From Rhizobium rosettiformans (GTDB lineage: Bacteria > Pseudomonadota > Alphaproteobacteria > Rhizobiales > Rhizobiaceae), in NCBI RefSeq assembly GCF_016806065.1, contig NZ_CP032405.1, positions 4,244,001 to 4,308,000 on the forward strand: a stretch of 64,000 nt of DNA, given 5' to 3'. A program made the translations under genes and the position numbers. Shown one piece after another: positions 34,296 to 41,428 of this stretch. Each line of letters begins with the position of its first letter. Position 1 is the stretch's first letter. The notes below the pieces were generated by a model. That model ran no database searches and was not told the DNA's origin. It saw nothing but the letters and a program-made list of their open reading frames with translations.

Positions 34296-35611
34296 TGACA
34301 ACTGAGACCCTGATCCGTGGCCGCCTCCTCTCTTTCAACCGTGCACCTGAGCATGCCGGCGACAGCGAGAGCTATCTCTACGAGGAAGACGGCGCGCTGC
34401 TGGTCCGCAATGGCAAGATTGCTGCTGTGGGCACCTATGCGGAGGTGAAGCCAAAGGCCGGTGGAGAAGCGACCGAGATCGACCATCGCCCGCATCTGAT
34501 CCTGCCTGGCCTGATCGACTGCCATGTGCATTTCCCGCAGATGCAGGTGATCGCCTCCTATGCCGCCAATCTCCTGGAATGGCTGAACACCTATACCTTC
34601 CCCGAGGAATGCCGCTTCGTCGAAAGCGCGCATGCGCAGCGGATCGCGACGCAATTCTTCGACGAATTCCTGCGCCAGGGCACGACGACGGCGGTGGCCT
34701 ATTGCTCGGTACACAAGGCGTCTGCCGATGCCTTCTTTGCCGAGAGCCTGAAGCGCGGCACGCTGATGATTGGCGGCAAGGTGATGATGGATCGGAACGC
34801 ACCGCAGGGTCTGCTCGACACACCGCAGCTTGGGTACGACGAGACCCGCGCCGTGATCGAAGAGTGGCATGGCAAGGGCCGCAACCACGTCGCCATCACC
34901 CCCCGCTTTGCCATCACCTCGACACCCGAGCAGATGGCGATGACGCAGAAGCTGGCGGAAGAATTTCCGGACCTGCATATCCAGACGCATCTGTCCGAGA
35001 ACCACGACGAGATCCGCTACACCTGCGAACTCTATCCTGACGCCACTGACTATACCGACATCTATGCGCGCTATGGTCTGCTGCGGAAAAAGGCCCTCTT
35101 CGGCCATGCGATCCACCTATCGGAGCGCGAAGCGGATGCCATGGCGGAGAGCGGTGCGGTCGCGGTCCATTGCCCGACCTCGAACCTCTTCCTCGGCTCC
35201 GGCCTCTTTCCGCTGAAGGCAATCCAGCGCAGAGAGAAACCCGTGACGGTCGCGGTCGCCACCGATATCGGCGGCGGCTCCAGCTATTCCATGCTGAAGA
35301 CCATGGACGAGGCCTACAAGATCCAGCAACTGCTCGGCGAACGCATGAACCCGCTGGAAAGCTTCTACCACATGACGCTCGGCAATGCCGTGGCGCTCGA
35401 TCTGGCAGACAGGATCGGCACGCTGGACGAAGGCACAGACGCAGATATCGTCGTGCTCAATGCCGCCGCGACCCCCGCGATGCGACTGCGGATGGAAACC
35501 GTCACATCACTTACCGAAGAACTCTTCCTGCTGCAGACACTGGGCGACGATCGCGCGGTGGTGGAAACCTATGTGGCAGGCAAGGCTTCGAAGCCCCAAT
35601 CCGGCCTTTGA
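34292..35611 (+). CDS. guaD: Guanine deaminase
   Basis: This 439-residue amidohydrolase converts guanine to xanthine and ammonia. Motifs are PGLIDCHVHFPQMQ (HxH with the guanine deaminase FPQ), the CSVHKASADAFF loop, HLSENHDEI and the metal aspartate in ATDIGGGSSYSML. The length fits the family. ATG 34292 overlaps the puuD TGA in ATGATGA; a second ATG follows at 34295. It gives xanthine to XdhAB and so feeds the same pathway as PuuD, which explains the operon. The channel gene begins 27 bases after the stop. Confidence 0.95.
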   Translation: MMTTETLIRGRLLSFNRAPEHAGDSESYLYEEDGALLVRNGKIAAVGTYAEVKPKAGGEATEIDHRPHLILPGLIDCHVHFPQMQVIASYAANLLEWLNTYTFPEECRFVESAHAQRIATQFFDEFLRQGTTTAVAYCSVHKASADAFFAESLKRGTLMIGGKVMMDRNAPQGLLDTPQLGYDETRAVIEEWHGKGRNHVAITPRFAITSTPEQMAMTQKLAEEFPDLHIQTHLSENHDEIRYTCELYPDATDYTDIYARYGLLRKKALFGHAIHLSEREADAMAESGAVAVHCPTSNLFLGSGLFPLKAIQRREKPVTVAVATDIGGGSSYSMLKTMDEAYKIQQLLGERMNPLESFYHMTLGNAVALDLADRIGTLDEGTDADIVVLNAAATPAMRLRMETVTSLTEELFLLQTLGDDRAVVETYVAGKASKPQSGL

Positions 35612-35638
35612 AGCAGCCCCGAGGGAGGGAGCGGATCC

Positions 35639-36073
35639 ATGCTGTTGACCAACCTCGCGCTCGGCACGCTGATGATCTCGCTGACGGTGGTCATCCACAC
35701 CTTCGGCCTGATGGGCGTCACACATGTCATGGCCTGGGTCACCGACCGCATTCGCCTGCATGGCCACAGAAGCCGCCTGCTCGCCATGAACACCGTTGTC
35801 ATCGGCGTGTTTGCCGTCTTGACGGCGGAAGTCTGGCTCTGGGCCGCCGCCTACAGCCTGCTCGGCGTCGTCGACGATTTCGAGACCGCCCTCTACTTCT
35901 CCACCACGACCTTTTCCACCGTCGGTTTCGGCGACGTGGTCCCGCATCCGGAATGGCGCATGCTGGCAGCTCTCGAAGGTGTCAACGGGTTCCTGCTGAT
36001 CGGCTGGTCGACCGCCTACCTGATTGCCGCCGGCATCCGCGTCGGACCGTTCCGCTCGGGCGAGCATTTCTGA
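35639..36073 (+). CDS. Two-helix ion channel protein
   Basis: The 144-residue protein has two or three helices (LALGTLMISLTVVIHTFGLMG, NTVVIGVFAVLTAEVWLWAAA) and a pore-loop ALYFSTTTFSTVGFGDVV, followed by an inner helix GVNGFLLIGWSTAYLIAAGI. The TVGFGD filter indicates potassium selectivity; the family (PF07885) includes minimal KcsA-like channels. GGGAGGGAG precedes the ATG. It is the third gene after puuD and guaD in the same direction, with only 27 bases between, so it may be co-expressed, though it has no known role in purine catabolism. A perfect palindrome follows it. Confidence 0.82.
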   Translation: MLLTNLALGTLMISLTVVIHTFGLMGVTHVMAWVTDRIRLHGHRSRLLAMNTVVIGVFAVLTAEVWLWAAAYSLLGVVDDFETALYFSTTTFSTVGFGDVVPHPEWRMLAALEGVNGFLLIGWSTAYLIAAGIRVGPFRSGEHF

Positions 36074-36080
36074 CCACAGC

Positions 36081-36105
36081 AAGAGGTAAAATAGTTTTAC
36101 CTCTT
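36081..36105. repeat. Perfect inverted repeat before lldD
   Basis: AAGAGGTAAAA (36081-36091) and TTTTACCTCTT (36095-36105) are exact inverted copies with a 3-nt centre. The core GGT...ACC resembles operators of GntR/FadR-type regulators such as LldR. The stem is AT-rich and no T-run follows, so a terminator is less likely. It lies 76 bases before the LldD-like gene. Confidence 0.6.
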
Positions 36106-36180
36106 GGGCGTAATCTCTGTTCCCAGCTGCCTTTCGGACATGATATGGCGGTGAGCATACTTTTCCGGAGAACCTGTCGC

Positions 36181-37326
36181 ATGGCCCCGATCCTCGAAAT
36201 CGCAGATCTGAAAACCCTTGCGCGCAAACGCGTGCCGAAACTCTTCTTCGACTATGCCGATAGCGGCTCCTACACCGAGGGCACCTACCGCGCGAACGAG
36301 AGCGATTTTTCCAGGATCAAGCTGCGCCAGCGCGTGCTGGTCGACATGAGCGGCCGCACACTCGAAACGACCATGGTCGGCGAGAAGGTGAAGATGCCGG
36401 TGGCGCTTGCCCCGACCGGCCTGACCGGCATGCAGCATGCCGATGGCGAGATGCTGGCGGCGAAAGCGGCGGAAGAATTCGGCGTGCCCTTCACGCTGTC
36501 CACCATGAGCATCTGCTCGATCGAGGACGTCGCCTCTGTCACCACCCGCCCCTTCTGGTTCCAGCTCTACGTCATGCGCGACCGGGACTTCGTGATGAAC
36601 CTGATCGAGCGCGCCAAGGCGGCCAAATGCTCGGCCCTGGTTCTGACTGCCGACCTGCAGTTGCTCGGCCAGCGTCACAAGGATATCAGGAACAGCCTCT
36701 CCGCCCCGCCGCGATTGACGCCGAAACACCTCTTCCAGATGGCCATGCGCCCGCGTTGGTGCTGGAACATGCTGCAGACCCAGCGCCGCACCTTCCGCAA
36801 TATCCAGGGTCATGCCAAGAATGTCTCCGATCTTGCCTCGCTCGGCGCCTGGACCAACGAGCAATTCGATCCCAAGCTGTCCTGGAAGGATGTCGAATGG
36901 ATCAAGAAACAGTGGGGCGGCAAGTTGATCATCAAGGGCATTCTTGATGTCGAAGACGCCAAGATGGCGGCAAAGACTGGCGCTGACGCGATTGTCGTTT
37001 CCAACCATGGCGGTCGCCAGCTCGACGGCGCGCATTCTTCCATTGCCATGTTGCCGAAGATCGTCGAGGCCGTCGGGCACAAGATCGAAGTGCATATGGA
37101 TGGCGGCATCCGCTCCGGCCAGGACGTGCTAAAGGCCGTGGCGCTCGGCGCCCGGGGCACCTATATCGGCCGGCCCTTCCTCTATGGCCTCGGCGCGATG
37201 GGCAAGGATGGGGTGAGCAAGGCGCTGGAGATCATTGCCAAGGAGATGGATGTCACCATGGCGCTCTGCGGCAAACGACAGCTTACCGATGTCGACAAGT
37301 CGATCATCGCGGAAAGCCCCTTCTGA
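36181..37326 (+). CDS. lldD: FMN-dependent alpha-hydroxy-acid dehydrogenase (L-lactate dehydrogenase type)
   Basis: The protein has 381 residues. EIADLKTLARKRVPKLFFDYADSGSYTE is the N-terminus of the LldD group, followed by the FMN contacts (ALAPTGLTGMQHADGE and LSTMSICSIEDVA). The active-site SNHGGRQLDGA contains the catalytic histidine and substrate arginine, and HMDGGIRSGQDVLKA is the phosphate-binding end. Enzymes of the family oxidise L-lactate to pyruvate or glycolate to glyoxylate with transfer to quinone or oxygen. A glycolate or ureidoglycolate-related role is conceivable from the surrounding ureide genes, but the sequence resembles lactate dehydrogenases. The frame extends upstream through guaD, yet only 36181 gives the normal N-terminus. 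Confidence 0.84.
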   Translation: MAPILEIADLKTLARKRVPKLFFDYADSGSYTEGTYRANESDFSRIKLRQRVLVDMSGRTLETTMVGEKVKMPVALAPTGLTGMQHADGEMLAAKAAEEFGVPFTLSTMSICSIEDVASVTTRPFWFQLYVMRDRDFVMNLIERAKAAKCSALVLTADLQLLGQRHKDIRNSLSAPPRLTPKHLFQMAMRPRWCWNMLQTQRRTFRNIQGHAKNVSDLASLGAWTNEQFDPKLSWKDVEWIKKQWGGKLIIKGILDVEDAKMAAKTGADAIVVSNHGGRQLDGAHSSIAMLPKIVEAVGHKIEVHMDGGIRSGQDVLKAVALGARGTYIGRPFLYGLGAMGKDGVSKALEIIAKEMDVTMALCGKRQLTDVDKSIIAESPF

Positions 37327-37332
37327 TTGGTC

Positions 37333-38073
37333 TCAGGAAATCCAGCCGCTGGAGAGGGCACTGACCCAATCCATCATGCCGTGGCGGCGCGCAAGCTCTG
37401 CCATGGCGAGATTGTCGTAGCGCACCAGCCGAAAGCTCGGCTGCCAGCCGCGCGGCGTCTTCTCCAGGATCGCATAGCTGGCAAAGGGCGTTGCCGCCTG
37501 AGCCTTGTGATAGACAGGCACATCATAGTCGAAGCCGGGGCAGCCGACACTGCCGGGATTGACGATCAGCCTGCCGTCGCTGAGTTGCACGGCGCGCGGA
37601 ATGTGGCTGTGTCCGCAGAGCAGAAGCCTCGCATCGACACCGTCCGCCAAGGCTTCGATCTCGGCCAGCGGCTTCAGGTGGAAGATGCCGTCGGCCGACA
37701 GCGTCTCGGTCCAATAGGTGTTATCGTCGCGTGGCGTCGCGTGACAGAGGAAGACCTCGTCACCAAGGCGAGCCGTTTCCGGCAAGTTGCGGATCCAGTC
37801 GAGATGAGCGGGCGTCAATTGCGGATAGCTCGGCTTTTCCCAGTCCCCCATTGCCTCGAAGGGCCGATCGATGAGCGCTCGATCATGATTGCCGCGCACA
37901 GTGAGCGCATTGAGCGGCACCAGCAATTCAGCGGTCAAACCAGCCTCGAGCGGCCCGGAAAAGCTGTCGCCGAGATTGACGATCGTATCGACTCCCTGCG
38001 CCCGGATATCCGCGAGCACGGCTTCGAGCGCCAGATGATTACCATGAATATCGGCGATCGCCGCAAATCGCAT
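37333..38073 (-). CDS. Metallophosphoesterase (YfcE-like)
   Basis: This 246-residue calcineurin-like phosphoesterase has all motifs: AAIADIHGNHLALEAVL (D-x-H), NLGDSFSGP (GD), RGNHDRALID (GNHD), LCHATP and CGHSHIPRA (GHxH). Such proteins hydrolyse phosphodiesters or phosphomonoesters; physiological substrates are unknown. Its start lies two bases after the uraH stop on the same strand, so it is the last gene of the mntA-hepT-allA-uraH operon. It converges with the LldD-like gene, ending seven bases from that stop. Confidence 0.86.
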   Translation of the reverse strand: MRFAAIADIHGNHLALEAVLADIRAQGVDTIVNLGDSFSGPLEAGLTAELLVPLNALTVRGNHDRALIDRPFEAMGDWEKPSYPQLTPAHLDWIRNLPETARLGDEVFLCHATPRDDNTYWTETLSADGIFHLKPLAEIEALADGVDARLLLCGHSHIPRAVQLSDGRLIVNPGSVGCPGFDYDVPVYHKAQAATPFASYAILEKTPRGWQPSFRLVRYDNLAMAELARRHGMMDWVSALSSGWIS

Positions 38074-38075
38074 GC

Positions 38076-38432
38076 TCAGCTTCCTCGATAGGTGGAGTAA
38101 CCATAGGGCGAGAGCAGCAAAGGCACGTGGTAATGCGCCGTAGTGTCGGAAATGCCGAAGCGGATCGGGATCACGTCGAGGAAGGGCGGATCCGTGAGCG
38201 TGGCTCCCGTCCCCTTCAGATAATCCCCGGCATGAAAGAGCAGTTCATACTGCCCGACCTGGAATTCCTCGCCGATCAGCATCGGCCCGCCGTCGACGCG
38301 CCCGTCGTCATTGGTGAAGACGGTCTTGATCAGCTCCGCCTCCTCGCCATTCATCCGCATCAACTGGATGCGAAGTCCCTGGGCGGGCTTGCCGAGGGCC
38401 GTGTCGAGGACATGGGTGGTGAGGCCGGTCAT
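38076..38432 (-). CDS. uraH: 5-hydroxyisourate hydrolase
   Basis: This transthyretin-like protein of 118 residues starts with [17 protein letters not shown], whose first histidine is catalytic, has the central RVDGG and [19 protein letters not shown], and ends in YRGS, the tetrapeptide diagnostic of HIU hydrolase. It opens the ring of 5-hydroxyisourate to OHCU, following PuuD. The ATG at 38432 overlaps the allA stop in ATGA. It is encoded in the minus-strand operon with allA, the HEPN/MNT genes and a phosphoesterase, opposite to puuD. Confidence 0.95.
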   Translation of the reverse strand: MTGLTTHVLDTALGKPAQGLRIQLMRMNGEEAELIKTVFTNDDGRVDGGPMLIGEEFQVGQYELLFHAGDYLKGTGATLTDPPFLDVIPIRFGISDTTAHYHVPLLLSPYGYSTYRGS

Positions 38433-38929
38433 ATCTGAGGCTCCCGAATCATGAAGGGGGTATCGAAGAAATACTCTTCGAGATTGTTGCCGGGTCCGTC
38501 GCGATCGACAACCAGGAAATCGCTGACCTCGCCGATCGCCATCAAGGGATGGTGCCAAGTGTTGCGCCGGTAGTTCACGCCCTGATGCGGGCTGGCCAGA
38601 AACACCTGCGGCTGACCCGGCTTGCCATCTTCATCCGAGGAGACGGCCACGAGAAACGGCCGGCCCGACAGCGGCGAAAAACTCTGGCTGCCGAAAGGAT
38701 GACGCTCCATCATGCCGATCTCATAGGGAAAGGTGCGTGGCTGTCCGCGGAAGATATTGACGATCACCCGGGCGCCCTCGCCCGCTATCTCCGGCGAAAA
38801 CAGCGCATGAAAGCGCTCGGTCGTGCCGCCATTGATCAGTCGCATGGTCGAAGGATCGGCCCCGATCACCTCACCGAAGGGCGCGAAGTCGGATGCCGTC
38901 AGGGGACGGATGGGGAGGTCGATGGGCAA
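38429..38929 (-). CDS. allA: Ureidoglycolate lyase
   Basis: The 166-residue cupin-fold AllA enzyme has the conserved N-terminus [15 protein letters not shown], central VNIFRGQPR and [14 protein letters not shown] with the FxPL metal/substrate region, then [16 protein letters not shown] and [16 protein letters not shown]. It splits ureidoglycolate into glyoxylate and urea, the end of the allantoate route begun by Alc. The start codon is TTG at 38929, preceded by GGGAGA at a proper spacing. That site lies inside the last codons of hepT, so translation is coupled to the toxin-antitoxin genes. Its stop overlaps the uraH start. Confidence 0.93.
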   Translation of the reverse strand: MPIDLPIRPLTASDFAPFGEVIGADPSTMRLINGGTTERFHALFSPEIAGEGARVIVNIFRGQPRTFPYEIGMMERHPFGSQSFSPLSGRPFLVAVSSDEDGKPGQPQVFLASPHQGVNYRRNTWHHPLMAIGEVSDFLVVDRDGPGNNLEEYFFDTPFMIREPQI

Positions 38930-38934
38930 AGGGG

Positions 38935-39300
38935 TTATTCTCCCTGGATATGCGGATGGCGGAGTTGGTCGATCTGGCGAACCAGTTTCGGAAGGTCACG
39001 CTGCACCGTATCCCAGACCTGACGCCAATCCAGCCGGTCATATTGATGGACCACAAGATTACGCAGCCCCCGCATTTGTGCCCAGGCGATCTCGGGTTGC
39101 TCAGAGGCAATATCGGGAAACCGCGCCTGGATACGGGCGGCGGCTGCAGCAATCAGAACGAAGGTCATGGCCACCGCGCGCTGGCGCAGCAGATCATTCT
39201 CGAACGCCTCGAAACTCACCCCATCGAGGAACCCTATGGCTTCCGCCGCGGCCTCCTCCATGTCTATGAGATTATCGAGCAGCCGCTCTTCGGGCGTCAT
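38935..39300 (-). CDS. hepT: HEPN toxin (HepT-like)
   Basis: The 121-residue helical protein begins MTPEERLLDNLIDMEEAAAE and carries the HEPN signature RGLRNLVVHQYDRLDW. RNLVVHQY fits the R-x4-H-x-Y catalytic motif of HepT ribonucleases, at about residues 81-88. Its partner MntA is encoded directly upstream with a four-base overlap. HepT cleaves RNA and MntA silences it by adding AMP residues to the tyrosine of that motif. The intact motif and partner suggest a functional module. Unusually, its stop codon is embedded in the ribosome site of allA. Confidence 0.87.
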   Translation of the reverse strand: MTPEERLLDNLIDMEEAAAEAIGFLDGVSFEAFENDLLRQRAVAMTFVLIAAAAARIQARFPDIASEQPEIAWAQMRGLRNLVVHQYDRLDWRQVWDTVQRDLPKLVRQIDQLRHPHIQGE

Positions 39301-39587
39301 ATGGCGCGAGCCTCAGCGAGGATCCGCGCTCGCAGCCGCTCTTTCAAGCCGCCCGAGGAGACGATGTCGACCCGACAGGGCAGCAGGTCCTCCATCTCGG
39401 CCTGTAGCCCGCCGAGGTCGAATAGCGTCATGCCGGGAAGGCCATCCACCAAGATATCGAGATCGCTGTCCGGCCCGTCTTCGCCTCTGGCGACAGAACC
39501 GAAGACGCGGGGGTTTGTCGCCTTGTGACGTGCCGTCACATCGCGGATCACTTGCCTGTTCTTCTCCAGCACTTCGGACGGTCGCAT
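39297..39587 (-). CDS. mntA: MNT-type nucleotidyltransferase antitoxin (MntA-like)
   Basis: The 96-residue protein contains the minimal nucleotidyltransferase motif GSVARGEDGPDSDLDILVD, that is GS-x9-D-x-D, with the second glycine-rich part. A third carboxylate lies in CRVDIVSS. It is followed by LKERLRARILAEARAI. MNT proteins adenylylate the tyrosine of their HEPN partner and so neutralise it. ATG 39587 has AAGGAG upstream. The in-frame start at 39608 is not needed. It is the first gene of the mntA-hepT-allA-uraH-phosphoesterase transcription unit, 129 bases from the glnII end. Confidence 0.87.
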   Translation of the reverse strand: MRPSEVLEKNRQVIRDVTARHKATNPRVFGSVARGEDGPDSDLDILVDGLPGMTLFDLGGLQAEMEDLLPCRVDIVSSGGLKERLRARILAEARAI

Positions 39588-39663
39588 GGCCCATCTCCTT
39601 AGGATCAAGTGTAATCCAAAGCCGGAAGCCGCGGAAGCCTCGACCGTTTGCCCCCCCCGAACG

Positions 39664-39693
39664 AAAACAGCGCCGAGGTCACCCCCGGCGCTG
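39664..39693 (-). terminator. Terminator of glnII
   Basis: Read on the minus strand, CAGCGCCG (39693 to 39686) pairs with CGGCGCTG (39675 to 39668), then four T residues follow (39667-39664). It lies just after the glnII stop. Confidence 0.78.
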
Positions 39694-39716
39694 CAATCTT
39701 ATCACTCAACCTGAAA

Positions 39717-40757
39717 TCAGGCAGCGTTCTTGGCGTAATCAGCCGTCGGCACTTCGGCGATCGTCTTCAGGACGACGGAAGCGATCTGGTAAGGGCAGCC
39801 CTGGGAGTTCGGGCGGCGATCTTCGAGATAGCCCTTGTAGCCGTTGTTGACGAAGGAGTGGGGAACGCGGATCGAGGCGCCACGGTCGGCAACGCCGTAA
39901 GAGAACTTGTTCCACGGAGCCGTTTCGTGCTTGCCGGTCAGGCGCAGATGGTTGTCCGGACCGTAGACGTCGATGTGGTCCTGCCAGTTCTTGGCAAAGG
40001 CGGCCATGAGGGCTTCGAAATATTCCTTGCCGCCCACTTCGCGCATGAAAGTGGTCGAGAAGTTGCAGTGCATGCCCGAACCGTTCCAGTCGGTGTCGCC
40101 GAGCGGCTTGCAATGGAATTCCACGTCGATGCCGTAGGTCTCGCAGAGGCGAAGCAGCAGGTAGCGGGCGATCCAGATCTGGTCGGCGGCCTTCTTAGAG
40201 CCCTTGCCGAAGACCTGGAATTCCCACTGGCCCTTGGCCACTTCGGCATTGATGCCCTCGTGGTTGATGCCGGCTTCGAGGCAGAGGTCGAGATGCTCTT
40301 CAACGATTTCGCGGGCGATCGAGCCGACATTCTTGTAGCCGACGCCGGTGTAATACGGACCCTGCGGAGCCGGGTAGCCCTGCTCCGGGAAGCCGAGCGG
40401 ACGACCGTTTTCGTAGAAGAAATATTCCTGTTCGAAACCGAACCAGGCGCCTTCGTCGTCGAGGATCGTGGCGCGGCTGTTCGACGGATGCGGGGTGACG
40501 CCATCGGGCATCATGACTTCGCACATGACGAGAGCGCCGTTGGTACGAGCCGGGTCGGGGTAGATGGCGACCGGCTTCAGCACGCAGTCCGACGAGTGGC
40601 CTTCGGCCTGCATCGTCGAGGAGCCATCGAAGCCCCAGAGCGGCAGCTGTTCCAGGGTCGGGAAGCTGTCGAATTCCTTGATCTGCGTCTTGCCACGCAG
40701 GTTCGCTACCGGCTTGTAGCCATCGAGCCAGATATACTCGAGCTTAAACTTGGTCAT
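39717..40757 (-). CDS. glnII: Glutamine synthetase type II
   Basis: The 346-residue protein is a eukaryotic-type GS, distinct from GlnA (about 470). It starts FKLEYIWLDGYKPVANLRGKT, has the GS motifs WGFDGSSTMQAEGHSSD, FGFEQEYFFYENGRPLGFP, AGINHEGINAEVAKGQWEFQV and the ATP element CKPLGDTDWNGSGMHCN, and ends RPNSQGCPYQIA near the C-terminus. It condenses ammonium and glutamate. In rhizobia it is NtrC-controlled and expressed under nitrogen limitation, which agrees with the sigma-54 promoter upstream. The neighbouring ureide genes release ammonium and urea, so it is well placed to capture their nitrogen. Confidence 0.97.
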   Translation of the reverse strand: MTKFKLEYIWLDGYKPVANLRGKTQIKEFDSFPTLEQLPLWGFDGSSTMQAEGHSSDCVLKPVAIYPDPARTNGALVMCEVMMPDGVTPHPSNSRATILDDEGAWFGFEQEYFFYENGRPLGFPEQGYPAPQGPYYTGVGYKNVGSIAREIVEEHLDLCLEAGINHEGINAEVAKGQWEFQVFGKGSKKAADQIWIARYLLLRLCETYGIDVEFHCKPLGDTDWNGSGMHCNFSTTFMREVGGKEYFEALMAAFAKNWQDHIDVYGPDNHLRLTGKHETAPWNKFSYGVADRGASIRVPHSFVNNGYKGYLEDRRPNSQGCPYQIASVVLKTIAEVPTADYAKNAA

Positions 40758-40840
40758 GGTGCTCTCTCTTCAGTCTCGCGCCACTCATCGGCGCAACAGA
40801 GGGGTGATTCTCCGGCGTGCCCGGGAGTCGGAAACTAAAA

Positions 40841-40856
40841 AGCAGGAAGCGTGCCA
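40841..40856 (-). promoter_or_regulatory. Sigma-54 promoter of glnII
   Basis: On the minus strand the bases read TGGCACGCTTCCTGCT, matching TGGCAC-N5-TTGCW except for one T to C; the invariant GG and GC are ten bases apart. It lies 84 bases before the glnII ATG. I could not pick out convincing NtrC sites further upstream. Confidence 0.72.
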
Positions 40857-41010
40857 GTTTGGCGGTGGCAGCCGAGAGCAGGCCATTTTGTCGCAGGCGG
40901 GACCCGGAAACCCTGCAGCAGAAGGCGTTTCTTTAACAGATTCCGCTGATACTCAGGAACCGGAGTGCCGTGTCGGGTGTTTTTCGAGCACAAACGACCA
41001 CGAAAACAGT

Positions 41011-41032
41011 GTGATGATTTTAAATTCATCAC
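41011..41032. repeat. Inverted repeat in the glnII/DUF2735 intergenic region
   Basis: GTGATGA (41011-41017) and TCATCAC (41026-41032) are exact inverted copies around an 8-bp A/T centre. It may be an operator, or the structured base of a small transcript because TTTTTCTT follows. Confidence 0.45.
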
Positions 41033-41152
41033 TTTTTCTTCGCGAATACTGCCCACAAAATAGGCATTTTGCACTTTTCATATGCAATACGGTTTAGAAC
41101 GTGGTATCTAGAGATCATCGAGACAACACTCGGTGAAACGAGAGGTAGTAGC

Positions 41153-41332
41153 ATGACAACGAACATGGTTCGGGAATCGGCGAAGATCTACGAATTCCCG
41201 GTGCGTGACCTGGCCCGGCTGAACGCCATGCGTGAGCGCCAGACGCCGAAACCCGTGATCTATGAGAGCGGTTCGGCAAGCTGGTATCACGAGGAAGCGA
41301 TCCGCGAAGCCGAACGGGCGCCGAAGCAGTAA
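41153..41332 (+). CDS. DUF2735 small protein
   Basis: The 59-residue protein reads MTTNMVRESAKIYEFPVRDLA near its start and ends SASWYHEEAIREAERAPK. I recognise the start S-A-x-I-Y-x-F-P-x-R and the S-x-x-W-Y-H-E/D tail as DUF2735, a small rhizobial family usually encoded beside glnII. The function is unknown; the conserved position near a nitrogen-controlled gene suggests a regulatory role. GAGAGGTAG precedes ATG 41153. It is followed by a strong terminator. Confidence 0.8.
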   Translation: MTTNMVRESAKIYEFPVRDLARLNAMRERQTPKPVIYESGSASWYHEEAIREAERAPKQ

Positions 41333-41346
41333 GGGCAAAAGCCCAA

Positions 41347-41376
41347 CAAGAAAGCCGCCCGCATTGCGGACGGCTT
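41347..41376 (-). terminator. Terminator downstream of alc
   Basis: On the minus strand AAGCCGTCCGC (41376 to 41366) pairs with GCGGGCGGCTT (41362 to 41352) with one mismatch, then TTCTTG follows. It can end the uraD-alc unit. Confidence 0.6.
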
Positions 41377-41388
41377 GAAGCATGCGAC

Positions 41389-41414
41389 GAGCGGGCCTTT
41401 GCCCGCTCTTTTCG
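41389..41414 (+). terminator. Terminator of the DUF2735 gene
   Basis: GAGCGGGC (41389-41396) and GCCCGCTC (41401-41408) form a perfect 8-bp stem with a 4-nt loop, followed by TTTTCG. Confidence 0.82.
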
Positions 41415-41428
41415 TATCTATCCTACAT

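Larger units (their letters stand above)
40758..41152. other. Intergenic regulatory region between glnII and DUF2735 gene
   Basis: These 395 bases between divergent genes hold no gene I can support. They contain the glnII sigma-54 promoter (40841-40856), an inverted repeat GTGATGA/TCATCAC (41011-41017 and 41026-41032) followed by a T-rich run, and TTGCA/TGCAA (41069-41073 and 41083-41087). The part from 40980 is markedly AT-rich compared with the surrounding genes, as expected of regulatory DNA with activator sites. Confidence 0.6.

Noticed and set aside
35170..36180. Long in-frame extension upstream of the LldD-like gene
   Set aside because: It overlaps guaD and the channel gene in another frame and would add over 300 arginine- and proline-rich residues. 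The normal LldD N-terminus begins at 36181.
40857..41152. NtrC binding sites upstream of the glnII promoter
   Set aside because: Expected from biology, but no pair of sites close to the GCAC-N-GTGC type consensus could be identified by eye.
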